A stretch of 43,692 bases of DNA, taken from Actinomycetes bacterium (GTDB lineage: Bacteria > Actinomycetota > Acidimicrobiia > Acidimicrobiales > JAKAOS01). The notes beneath the pieces were generated by a model that was not told where the DNA came from, made no database searches, and worked only from the letters and a program-made list of their open reading frames with translations. The stretch lies in assembly GCA_021795215.1 (NCBI GenBank), contig JAJYPS010000009.1, positions 1 to 43,692 of the forward strand, given 5' to 3'. Positions 7,559 through 14,912 of the stretch are shown piece by piece. Numbering within the stretch: the stretch's first letter is position 1; each line of letters begins with the position of its first letter. Made by a program: the position numbers and the translations under genes.

Positions 7559-9193
7559 ATGCCCGGAAAGGCATCGCCTGCGCCCGACGAAGCGCCCGAG
7601 ACCACCGCCGTGCTGGACGAGGCCCATGTCGGAGACATAAGGGGGGCGCTGGGCACGATCAGCCGCCACGAGCTTCCTCCGCGGAGGCCCTGGCGGAAGC
7701 GTCTGCTGGCGCTGGCAGCCATCATGGGCCCCGGCCTGATCGTGATGGTCGGGGACAACGACGCCGGTGGTGTCGCGACCTACGCCCAGGCAGGGCAGAA
7801 CTACGGACCGAGCCTGCTCTGGGTGCTGCTGCTGCTGATGCTGGTGCTGATGGTGTCCCAGGAGATGGTGGTCCGCCTGGGCGCGGTCACCGGTGTGGGC
7901 CACGGTCGCCTGATCAAGGAGCGGTTCGGACGGATGTGGGCCGCGTTCTCGGTAGGCGACCTGGTGATCCTGAACTTCGCCACGCTGGTGACGGAGTTCA
8001 TCGGGGTCAGCCTGGCGCTGTCCTACTTCGGCGTCAGCCCGTTCGCTTCGGTTCCGTTGGCTGCGGTGGCGTTGGTGGTGATGACCGCCACGGGCAGCTT
8101 CCGCCGCTGGGAGCGGTTCATGTACCTGCTGGTGGCGAGCAATCTGCTCGTGTACCCCCTGGCATTCTTCTCCGGCCCCAAGCCGGGGTCGATCGCCAGG
8201 GGCCTGTTGGTGCCCGGGGTGGCGGGAGGGTTCAACTCGACGTCCGTCCTGCTGCTGATCGCGATAGTGGGGACGACGGTGGCACCCTGGCAGCTGTTCT
8301 TCCAGCAGTCCAACATCGTGGACAAGCGGATCACGCCCAGGTGGATCAATTACGAGCGGGCGGACACGTTCCTCGGGGCGGTCATCACGAACCTGGGTGC
8401 CGGCGCGATCATGGTCACGACCGCCTTCGCCTTCGCCGGCACCCGGTTCCACGGACGGTTCACGAACGCGCTCGCAGTGGCGCACGACCTCTCGGGCACG
8501 CTGGGACACGCCGCAGGGGCCATGTTCGCGATCGTGCTGCTGGACGCGTCGCTGCTGGGTGCGGCCGCGGTGACGCTGTCGATCTCCTACGCGGTCGGCG
8601 ACGTGTTCGGAGCGAAGCATTCGCTGCACCGGGGCTGGCGGGATGCGAAGGCGTTCTACGGCTCTTTCGCTGCGCTGATCCTGGCGGCCGCAGGGATCGT
8701 GCTGATCCCGGGCGCCCCCCTGGGACTGATCACGGAAGGGGTGCAGGCGCTCGCCGGTGTGCTGCTGCCGAGCGCGATCGTGTTCCTGCTGATGCTGTGC
8801 AACGACGCCCAGGTGCTGGGACCGTGGGTGAACCCCCGCTGGCTGAACGCTGTGGCGACGACCATTGTGGCGGTGCTGGTGGCACTGTCGGTCATCCTCA
8901 TGGCGACGACGCTCTTTCCCCGTCTGGACGTGCCGCTGCTGACTGAGGTCGTCGGGTCGGTCGTAGTCGTCGCGCTTCTGGTGGGAGCGGCGACGAGCGG
9001 CAGACGGCGCAACGCCGTCCCGCCAGTGCCGGCCGAGGAGAAGGCGCGCTGGACCATGCCCCAACTGGCGCTGCTGGAAAGGCCCCGTTGGTCGCCCGGA
9101 CGCCGCGCCGGACTGTACCTGCTGCGGGCCTATCTGGTGATAGCGGTGGTGCTGCTGGTGGTGAAGACGGTAGAGGTCGGCCTGGGGCACTGA
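7559..9193 (+). CDS. NRAMP-family transporter, NRMT-like (probable Mg2+ uptake)
   Basis: A 544-aa membrane protein with about 11-12 hydrophobic segments, starting at ATG 7559 behind AGAGGAG. The fold is SLC11/NRAMP, but the metal-site motifs are altered. In TM1 the classical DPGN is DAGG (residues 68-71, in VMVGDNDAGGVATYAQAG), so Asn becomes Gly. In TM6 the classical MPHN is APWQ (residues 242-245, in VGTTVAPWQLFFQQS), so the selective Met becomes Ala. Loss of that Met is associated in the family with NRMT proteins that carry Mg2+ rather than Mn2+/Fe2+. The soluble MgtE_N/CBS gene upstream fits magnesium. The N-terminal 45 residues and the C-terminal region after residue 470 are not conserved as far as I can tell. 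Transporter class is firm; substrate is inferred. Confidence 0.88.
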   Translation: MPGKASPAPDEAPETTAVLDEAHVGDIRGALGTISRHELPPRRPWRKRLLALAAIMGPGLIVMVGDNDAGGVATYAQAGQNYGPSLLWVLLLLMLVLMVSQEMVVRLGAVTGVGHGRLIKERFGRMWAAFSVGDLVILNFATLVTEFIGVSLALSYFGVSPFASVPLAAVALVVMTATGSFRRWERFMYLLVASNLLVYPLAFFSGPKPGSIARGLLVPGVAGGFNSTSVLLLIAIVGTTVAPWQLFFQQSNIVDKRITPRWINYERADTFLGAVITNLGAGAIMVTTAFAFAGTRFHGRFTNALAVAHDLSGTLGHAAGAMFAIVLLDASLLGAAAVTLSISYAVGDVFGAKHSLHRGWRDAKAFYGSFAALILAAAGIVLIPGAPLGLITEGVQALAGVLLPSAIVFLLMLCNDAQVLGPWVNPRWLNAVATTIVAVLVALSVILMATTLFPRLDVPLLTEVVGSVVVVALLVGAATSGRRRNAVPPVPAEEKARWTMPQLALLERPRWSPGRRAGLYLLRAYLVIAVVLLVVKTVEVGLGH

Positions 9194-9243
9194 GGGCACT
9201 GAGGGCACTGAGGGCACTGAGGGCACTGAGGGCACTGGGGCAC
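9191..9243. repeat. 9-bp tandem array (TGAGGGCAC)n beginning at the NRAMP stop codon
   Basis: Five perfect TGAGGGCAC units run from the stop codon (TGA 9191-9193), followed by a degenerate TGGGGCAC. The TGGGGCAC just before the stop looks like another decayed unit. Each unit contains an in-frame TGA, so read-through would meet repeated stops. Confidence 0.93.
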
Positions 9244-9272
9244 GTCTCGCCTCAATTCTGCGTCGCCTGACT

Positions 9273-9306
9273 TTCGCAAAATAGTTGCGCAACTGACTTG
9301 CGCAAG
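9273..9306. promoter_or_regulatory. Fur-family operator-like palindrome cluster upstream of the regulator
   Basis: Three related words occur at 12-13-base spacing: TTCGCAAA (9273), GTTGCGCAAC (9284-9293) and CTTGCGCAAG (9297-9306). The last two are perfect 10-base palindromes. They lie 27-60 bases before the start of the Fur-family gene, in unusually AT-rich sequence for this window. Paired TTGC...GCAA half sites at this spacing resemble the Nur/Zur style of Fur-family operators in actinobacteria, so autoregulation is likely. Confidence 0.75.
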
Positions 9307-9332
9307 TATGTCACCCGTGCTTTCATGTAGGC

Positions 9333-9767
9333 ATGCCGAGACCATCCCCCGTAAGAGACGCGGTCCACAGGGTGCTGAGGCAGGAAGGGGCGCACGGGAC
9401 CACGTTGGACCGGCTGCGGGAGCTGGTGGCGGCGGCGGGAGTGCGGGCGGACTTCTCGTCGGTCTACCGGGCAGTGCTGCGCCTGGAGCAGGAGGGGGAC
9501 GTGGTGCGGGTGGACCTGGGGGACGGTGTGTCCCGCTTCGAGGGCGCCGGCAGCCACCACGAGCACGTGAAGTGCGACCGCTGTGGCGCCGTGGCGGCTG
9601 TTCCGGGGTGTCTGCTCGGGTCGGTGGCCGACTTGGTCATGGCCAGCACCGGCTTCGAGCTGTCGCAGCATTCCCTGGTGCTCTCGGGCACTTGCAGCGG
9701 ATGCCGCGGCGGGGGCGGGTCGCCGGTGCGCGTGGCTCCCGGTGCCGGTCGGAGGGCAGCGCTTTGA
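9333..9767 (+). CDS. Fur-family metal-dependent repressor (Nur/Zur-like)
   Basis: The 144-aa protein has the Fur layout: N-terminal winged helix with FSSVYRAVLRLEQEGDVVRV as recognition helix and wing, then a metal-binding dimerisation domain with GSHHEHVKCDRCGAV and a C-terminal CSGC. The two Cys pairs (CDRC and CSGC) fit the structural Zn site, and the HHEH cluster contributes to sensing. The start is ATG 9333. The last codons overlap the downstream permease start as TTGA, tying the regulator to a metal transporter. Whether it senses Ni, Zn or Fe cannot be read from the sequence. The permease motif and operator style lean toward nickel or zinc. The C-terminal tail after CSGC is Gly/Arg-rich and probably disordered. 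Confidence 0.87.
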   Translation: MPRPSPVRDAVHRVLRQEGAHGTTLDRLRELVAAAGVRADFSSVYRAVLRLEQEGDVVRVDLGDGVSRFEGAGSHHEHVKCDRCGAVAAVPGCLLGSVADLVMASTGFELSQHSLVLSGTCSGCRGGGGSPVRVAPGAGRRAAL

Positions 9768-10657
9768 TCAACCTGTGGAACCCGTCCCACGTGTCGTTGG
9801 TCGCCGCACTGGTGGTGTCGGTGGCGCTCGGGATGCTGCACGGCATCACGCCGGACGAGCACACATGGCCCATAACGTTCAGCTACTCGGTCGGCAGCTA
9901 CTCCTCCCGAGGGGGGCGCAAGGCGGGATTTCTGTTCTCGGCCGCCTTCACGCTGCAGCGGGCGATCGCTGCGGAGCTGGCCTATCTGGCGTTGGGCCGG
10001 TTCGAGCTGGCCACACGGTGGCAGTACGAGGTGTACGTGGTGGTGGGCCTGGTGATGGCGGCGTCAGGGCTGTACGTGCTCCGCCGCGGAAAGGCGCTGC
10101 GGGTGGGACCGGACCTGCACTTGGACGGGCGCCGGAACCTGCCGCGGTTCATGCCGCTGGTGCATGGGTTCATCGCAGGGTGGGGCGTGGGTGCGTTCGC
10201 GACGATCGTGTACACGGTGCTGGCACCGGCGACGGGTTCGGCGTGGCTGGCGTGGCTGGCAGGAGCACTGTTCGGCATCGGGACGATGGTGACCCAGGTG
10301 CTGTTCGGAATGGGGGTGGGCGCCTGGATGGCGCGGCGGAAGCTGGCGCCGTCAGACCTGGCATCGGCGGCCCGGAAGGCATCCGGGCGGATCCTGTCGG
10401 CGGGCGGGGCGAGCTTCGTGGTGGTCGGCCTGACGGGGGTGGCGCTCCCGGCGCTCGTGGGCAGCGTCCAGCTCGTCACGCCGATCCACGTGCACAACCT
10501 GCACCATCTGGGCGCCGGGTTCCTGCTGGCAGTGGTCATGCTGGGCGGGGTGGCATTCTGGGCGCTCCGCAAGAGCATCCGGGAGGTGACCGAAGGTCGG
10601 GCTGGGGCCGGCAGCGAAAGCGACGGCAGATCGGTCGAGCGGGTCGACGCACGCTGA
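9764..10657 (+). CDS. HX4DEH-type nickel/cobalt-like membrane permease
   Basis: TTG 9764 overlaps the regulator's stop (TTGA) and has GGAGGG seven bases upstream, a clear ribosome-binding site and a case for coupled translation. The 297-aa product has about six to seven hydrophobic helices. The first ends in GMLHGITPDEHTWP, a His-x4-Asp-Glu-His motif like the HX4DH metal motif of NiCoT/UreH/RcnA permeases. A second histidine-rich patch, IHVHNLHHLGAG, lies near the C-terminus between helices. Co-expression with a Fur-family repressor fits metal uptake, since such repressors normally shut off importers. UreH/SafE-like proteins are the nearest family I can name, and substrate is inferred. The final 25 residues are charged and disordered. 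Confidence 0.78.
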   Translation: MINLWNPSHVSLVAALVVSVALGMLHGITPDEHTWPITFSYSVGSYSSRGGRKAGFLFSAAFTLQRAIAAELAYLALGRFELATRWQYEVYVVVGLVMAASGLYVLRRGKALRVGPDLHLDGRRNLPRFMPLVHGFIAGWGVGAFATIVYTVLAPATGSAWLAWLAGALFGIGTMVTQVLFGMGVGAWMARRKLAPSDLASAARKASGRILSAGGASFVVVGLTGVALPALVGSVQLVTPIHVHNLHHLGAGFLLAVVMLGGVAFWALRKSIREVTEGRAGAGSESDGRSVERVDAR

Positions 10658-10763
10658 GATGCCGAGACACTTCGGTCGTCTTCCGACATCCCGGGGCTCA
10701 CGGGTCGGGGTTCTGCCCACGTGCACGTGCGGCCCACGCGCGGATGGCTTCAGGCCGTAAGGC

Positions 10764-11627
10764 TCAGACGAATATGGGCTCCAACCGCCTCGTGGCCACG
10801 AGATCGGCCAGCCGGCCCTCGTCAGGTAGCTGCTGTCCGAAACGGCTGGCTGCGTCCAGCACGTGCGGCAATAGCGCCAGGTCGCCGGCGCTGGCGACGA
10901 ACACGTCGGGCCGGGCCAGCGCCCACCATACGGCCAGGTCGATGTCGCTCGGCTCCTCCAGCGGCTCGTACCATGTCGCCCGGGTGTGCTCCCTTCCCGC
11001 CCACGGCCGGGCGGCGAGCGACTTGATCGTCTGGACCGCCGTGCCCCGGGCGGAGCAGTCGGACGCCAGAGCTTCGAAGTTCTCCTTGTAGTAGCCGTTC
11101 TGCATCGTCGGGTAGTTGTAAGGCAGCAGCACCGAGTCGAAGTCGAACCGCTCCATGCTGCGCCGGTGCATGGCCGCGATCTGGAGTCCGTGGCCCGTGA
11201 CGCCGATCCAGTCGACCAGCCCCTCTTCCCGCGCCTGGACCGCTGCCTCCAACGCCCCTCCGGGACTGAGCGCCGTGTCCCACTCGATCGGGTCCGCCAA
11301 CGAGTGCAGCTGCCAGAGATCGACTTTGTCGACGCCCAATCGCTCCAGAGAGCGGTGCAGCTCCTCCCGTGCCCCGACTGCGGACCTCTGGTCACACTTG
11401 GTGGCGACGAAGAACTGGCCAGGGCATCTCTCCAGCCACGGCCGGACCCGCGCCTCCGCGTCGCCGTAGCTCGACGCCACGTCGATGTGGTTGACCCCGT
11501 GACGCAGCAGCACCTCCAGTGCCCTGTCCGCCTCGGCTTGGGTCGCGTGAGCGAGCGCCGCTCCCCCGAAGACGATCCTGGTGCTGTGGTGCCCTGTCCT
11601 ACCGAAGGGAAGCGTCGCAATGGCCAT
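10764..11627 (-). CDS. Aldo/keto reductase
   Basis: A 287-aa (beta/alpha)8 NAD(P)H-dependent aldo/keto reductase. The catalytic tetrad is visible: Asp49 and Tyr54 in NHIDVASSYGDAE, Lys77 in FVATKCD and His108 in LWQLHSLAD. The N-terminal LPFGRTGHHSTRIVFGG is typical. C-terminally the SLAARPW segment, in place of the usual cofactor loop, and the ASAGD segment mark one of the atypical AKR subgroups with an LxxR-rich end. It is the last gene of the minus-strand set nth-ptp-fn3k-akr, 106 bases after the fructosamine-kinase stop. The spacer has a 12-base AGGACTACCGCC direct repeat. Carbonyl substrates are unknown; reduction of dicarbonyls released by deglycation is a context-based idea. Confidence 0.9.
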   Translation of the reverse strand: MAIATLPFGRTGHHSTRIVFGGAALAHATQAEADRALEVLLRHGVNHIDVASSYGDAEARVRPWLERCPGQFFVATKCDQRSAVGAREELHRSLERLGVDKVDLWQLHSLADPIEWDTALSPGGALEAAVQAREEGLVDWIGVTGHGLQIAAMHRRSMERFDFDSVLLPYNYPTMQNGYYKENFEALASDCSARGTAVQTIKSLAARPWAGREHTRATWYEPLEEPSDIDLAVWWALARPDVFVASAGDLALLPHVLDAASRFGQQLPDEGRLADLVATRRLEPIFV

Positions 11628-11733
11628 AGGACGTTGCTACCCGCATCCGGCCCGCAGGACTACCGCCAGGACTACCGCCGGGCGAGAACGCCGGATGCTC
11701 GCCTCGCAAGGCCACAGCGGTACTACGGGACGT

Positions 11734-12594
11734 TCAGCCGGCCAACGCTGCTGCCGCGGCTCTCTCGGCCTGCATCCCGTAAGAGGAGCCGAACAGCGCG
11801 GCGTGCACCAGGAGCGGGTGGAGCTGGTGGAGCGGCACTCGCCTCTGCCACCCCGCCGCCAGGGGCGCCACCTCGTCGTAGGCGGCCACGATGCGGTCCA
11901 GGTAGGGGGTGCCGAACAGGGCCAGCATCGCCAGGTCCGTCTCCCTGTGCCCTCCGTGAGCTGCCGGATCGACCAACCAGGCGCTGCCCGGTGCGCCCCA
12001 CATGACGTTGCCCGACCAGAGGTCGCCGTGGAGCCGGCTGGGAGGCTCGGGCGGGCCGCCAAGCTGCTCGAGGCGGGACATGACCTGTTCCACCAGAGCC
12101 GCTCCTCGGCCGGAGATCGCACCACGGCTCCTGGCCAGCTCCAGGTAAGGCGCCAGACGAGCTTCGGCGTAGAAGGCGGGCCAGAGGTCCCGAAGCCGGT
12201 TGTCCAGCGGAAGGGTGCCGACGAAGCCCGGCCACTCGGCACCGAATGCGGCAGCGCCGCAGGAGTGCATCCGGGCCAGCCCTCGTCCCAGCGCCTCGGC
12301 CGCCGCCGGGGAAGGCCCCACCTCGGCTATCCACGCCATGAGGATGCCGCCGCGGCTGTACGACAGCACGTCCGGCACGTCCACTGCGCCAGTTCCGGCC
12401 AACCATGCCAGACCTCTGGCCTCCGCCTGGAAGAAGTCCTGCGGAGCATGTGCCCAGACCTTGGCGAACGCTTCGCGCCCGTCCCCCAGGCGGACCCTCC
12501 TCGACCGCCCGGCACCGACCACGGACAGGACCGACGTTCCTGCGGCGGCCGCCAGCCCGTCGAGCTCCAACCGTTCCGCTTCGAGAGCTCCCAA
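11734..12594 (-). CDS. Fructosamine/ketosamine-3-kinase family protein
   Basis: A 286-aa kinase of the fructosamine-3-kinase family (APH-like fold). Visible motifs are the ATP lysine region AFAKVWAHA, the QAEARGLAWL helix, the catalytic RLHGDLWSGNVMW (residues 187-199), and the metal-binding VDPAAHGGHRETDLAML. Family members phosphorylate ketosamines such as ribulosamine or fructosamine on proteins at O-3. That makes the sugar leave spontaneously, repairing glycation. It sits 81 bases after a low-molecular-weight phosphatase gene in the same direction, a pairing seen in other bacteria. The start at 12594 is a TTG with a GGAGCGGG sequence ahead. Protein-repair function is inferred from family and context. 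Confidence 0.88.
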   Translation of the reverse strand: MGALEAERLELDGLAAAAGTSVLSVVGAGRSRRVRLGDGREAFAKVWAHAPQDFFQAEARGLAWLAGTGAVDVPDVLSYSRGGILMAWIAEVGPSPAAAEALGRGLARMHSCGAAAFGAEWPGFVGTLPLDNRLRDLWPAFYAEARLAPYLELARSRGAISGRGAALVEQVMSRLEQLGGPPEPPSRLHGDLWSGNVMWGAPGSAWLVDPAAHGGHRETDLAMLALFGTPYLDRIVAAYDEVAPLAAGWQRRVPLHQLHPLLVHAALFGSSYGMQAERAAAAALAG

Positions 12595-12675
12595 CTCAGC
12601 CCGCTCCGACCCCGCCTCCTGCCGGTCGCCCCGCTCGTCCAGGCGACGCCCCTGGGCAGCCGGCCCACGGTTGCT

Positions 12676-13200
12676 TCACCTCGCCGGCCCCCGGCGTCGC
12701 TTCACCATCGAGTCGAGGTGCTTCACCAAGCTCCTGCAGGATCGCTCCACCACTGCCACCACGTCGTCGAATCCCGATTCGTCGCCGTAGTAAGGGTCGT
12801 CCACGTCCAAATTGCCCTCCGGCTCCTCGGAGAAGCTGCGCAGCAGCACCAGCTTCCCCGACGACGCGATGCCAGGGGCCATCCGGGAGAGCGTGGCCAC
12901 GTGCGACCGGTCGAGCGCTACCACCAGGTCCCGTCCCGCCAGCAGCTCCCGGTCGACCTGCCTTGCCATGTGGCGGCCGGCGTCGTACCCGGCAGCCCGG
13001 AGCGATGCCGCCGCCCGGGCATCCATCGGCTGTCCGACGTGCCAGCCGCCCGTCCCCACGCTGTCCACCGCCACCTCGTCGCTCAGCCCGGCCTCGTCCA
13101 GCATCCGCACCAGAACCCTCTCGGCGATCGGGGAACGGCAGATGTTGCCGGTGCACACGAAGCAGACCCTGATCGGTCCCGACTCGACGGCGGAGCTCAT
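12676..13200 (-). CDS. Low-molecular-weight phosphotyrosine-type phosphatase
   Basis: A 174-aa LMW-PTP. The P-loop CTGNICRS (nucleophile Cys16, Arg22) opens the protein after a short tail, and the general-acid loop VDDPYYGDESGFDD lies near residue 140. The middle has SVGTGGWHVGQPMD, typical of the family. ATG 13200 overlaps the nth stop as ATGA. Members act on protein phosphotyrosine, on arginine phosphate, or on ribulosamine/fructosamine 5- or 6-phosphates. The fructosamine-kinase homologue downstream favours the last role. A Ser/Thr kinase lies elsewhere in the window, but no tyrosine kinase is present. Fold is certain; substrate is open. Confidence 0.93.
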   Translation of the reverse strand: MSSAVESGPIRVCFVCTGNICRSPIAERVLVRMLDEAGLSDEVAVDSVGTGGWHVGQPMDARAAASLRAAGYDAGRHMARQVDRELLAGRDLVVALDRSHVATLSRMAPGIASSGKLVLLRSFSEEPEGNLDVDDPYYGDESGFDDVVAVVERSCRSLVKHLDSMVKRRRGPAR

Positions 13201-13880
13201 CCCGCCACCGTGGCCGACGGACAGAACCACGCCAGCACGCAGGAGCGGCAGGCAGGCTTGCGCGCCGTGCACACCGCGCGGCCGTGCAGTATCAGCCGCA
13301 GGGACAGCGGCCCCCACTCCTTTCGCGGGAGGTACCGGCACAGCTCCGCCTCGATCTTCTCCGGATCGGTGGCCGACGACAGCTCCAGCCTTGCCGACAG
13401 GCGGGTGACGTGGGTGTCGACCGGCAGGCCCGGTAGGCCGAACGCCACACTGCGCACCACGTTGGCCGTCTTGCGCCCCACTCCCGGAAGCTCCGTCAGC
13501 TTCTCCATCTCCGGGGGAACCTGGCCGCCGTGGTGCTCGTCCACAGCCGCCGCCATCGCGATCAGGCTCTTCGTCTTCGATCGGAAGAACCCAGTGGGCC
13601 GGATCATCTCCTCCAGCTCCGCCGGCTCCGCGCGAGCCAGGTCCTCGGGAGCGGGGTAGCGGGAGAACAGTGACGGGGTCACCAGGTTGACTCGCTCGTC
13701 GGTGCACTGCGCAGACAGAATGGTCGCCACCAGGAGCTGAAACGGATCGGTGTGCACAAGTGCGCAGAGCGACCGGCCGTCACCCGGATACTCCTGCGCC
13801 AACAGCTCTGCCGTCGTCCTTGTCCTTCCCTGGGCAGTACGCGGCTTCCGGGCAGCAGCGGGTCGAGCGAGTGCCGTCAT
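13197..13880 (-). CDS. nth: Endonuclease III (DNA glycosylase/AP lyase)
   Basis: Nth removes oxidised pyrimidines and cleaves at abasic sites. The 227-aa protein has the helix-hairpin-helix LPGVGRKTANVV with catalytic Lys137, the catalytic Asp155 in PVDTHVTR, and a C-terminal 4Fe-4S motif C-x6-C-x2-C-x5-C (CTARKPACRSCVLAWFC). The ILSAQCTDERVN helix is typical. I place the start at ATG 13880, giving a 25-residue basic tail before the fold; the long upstream frame in the ORF track is spurious. It diverges from mshD, with 42 bases between start codons, so their promoters must overlap or one gene is leaderless. Confidence 0.95.
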   Translation of the reverse strand: MTALARPAAARKPRTAQGRTRTTAELLAQEYPGDGRSLCALVHTDPFQLLVATILSAQCTDERVNLVTPSLFSRYPAPEDLARAEPAELEEMIRPTGFFRSKTKSLIAMAAAVDEHHGGQVPPEMEKLTELPGVGRKTANVVRSVAFGLPGLPVDTHVTRLSARLELSSATDPEKIEAELCRYLPRKEWGPLSLRLILHGRAVCTARKPACRSCVLAWFCPSATVAG

Positions 13881-13922
13881 CAGCGCCCACGACCTTACAG
13901 GGCGGCCCTTAACCTTGCGCGG

Positions 13923-14849
13923 GTGCACACGATCGAGGTCAGGGAGCGCATGGACCAGGCGGAGGTGTCGGCCATCTCCCGGCTGCTGCTCGCCGTCTCT
14001 CTGGCGGACGGCCACGCTCCTCTGGGGGAGCACAACTGGCTGGACCTGGTGCAAGGTGGGCGCGCAGGCCACGTGGCCGTGCTGGCCAAGTCCCGAGCGA
14101 CCGGCCAGCTGATCGGCTATGCACAGGTCAGCAGGGGTCACGGCAGCTGGGCGCTCGAGTACTCGGTCCACCCTCGCTACCGCTCCTCCGGCCGGGAGAT
14201 CGGAGAGGACCTGGTTCGAGCGGCGCTGAGCCAGGTGTCCCGAGGTGGCGGGGGGCACGTACATCTCTGGGTGCCCAAGCCGGACGCGGCGGCCGACCAG
14301 GTGGCATCTTCCAACGGCTTGACACGGGGGCGAGACCTGCTCCAGCTGCGCCGGCCGTTGCCGGCGGCCGCACCGCCTCCCGGACCCCGTCTCAGGGCGT
14401 TCCGTCCCGGCAGGGACGAGGAAGCCTGGCTGGAGCTGAACAATCGGGCCTTCGCCTGGCACCCCGAGCAGGGAGGTTGGGATCGGGACATCCTGGCGAG
14501 GCGACAGGCCGAGAACTGGTTCGATCCGGAGGGGTTCCTTCTGGCCGAAGACGACGGGCACCTGGTCGGGTTCTGCTGGACGAAGGTGCACGACGAGGCC
14601 GAGCCTCCGCTGGGAGAGATCTACGTGGTCGCGGTGGCGCCCGAGGCGCGAGGGCGCGGTCTCGGGCGGTTCCTCGTCCTGTCCGGCCTCCGGTTCCTCT
14701 CCGACAGGCGTCTCGGCGTGGCGATGCTGTACGTCGACGCCTCCAACGCCACCGCCCGCAAGCTGTACGACGAGCTGGGCTTCACCGTGGACCATCTCGA
14801 CCGGGCATATGTAGCGGACGTCGAACCGATCCCAGCCGAAGGCGACTGA
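13923..14849 (+). CDS. mshD: Mycothiol synthase MshD
   Basis: MshD acetylates Cys-GlcN-Ins with acetyl-CoA, the last step of mycothiol synthesis. The 308-aa protein has two GNAT domains. The N-terminal one (about 1-140) is degenerate, with RSSGREIGEDL in the acetyl-CoA loop. The C-terminal one (about 150-308) is active-looking, with VVAVAPEARGRGLGRFL. The hallmark NNRAFAWHPEQGGW and ENWFDPEGFLLAEDDG segments match mycobacterial MshD closely. GTG 13923 fits the M. tuberculosis N-terminus in length; ATG 13950, behind AGGGAG, is the alternative. Presence of this gene is the best single taxonomic marker for Actinomycetota in the window. Confidence 0.94.
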   Translation: MHTIEVRERMDQAEVSAISRLLLAVSLADGHAPLGEHNWLDLVQGGRAGHVAVLAKSRATGQLIGYAQVSRGHGSWALEYSVHPRYRSSGREIGEDLVRAALSQVSRGGGGHVHLWVPKPDAAADQVASSNGLTRGRDLLQLRRPLPAAAPPPGPRLRAFRPGRDEEAWLELNNRAFAWHPEQGGWDRDILARRQAENWFDPEGFLLAEDDGHLVGFCWTKVHDEAEPPLGEIYVVAVAPEARGRGLGRFLVLSGLRFLSDRRLGVAMLYVDASNATARKLYDELGFTVDHLDRAYVADVEPIPAEGD

Positions 14850-14912
14850 CGGTCGGGCGGCTGAACGGGACCGCTCTCGCGGACCGGCGCGGCCCGTCAG
14901 CCGAACCGGGCC

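Noticed and set aside
6389-9292. 967-aa minus-strand ORF opposite the MgtE_N/CBS and NRAMP genes
   Set aside because: Low-complexity His/Gln/Arg composition typical of antisense to GC-rich coding sequence; no motif.
10658-10763. CACGTGCACGTG palindrome and CCGA...TCGG hairpin between convergent genes as a terminator
   Set aside because: Stems are only four to six bases with no T tract.
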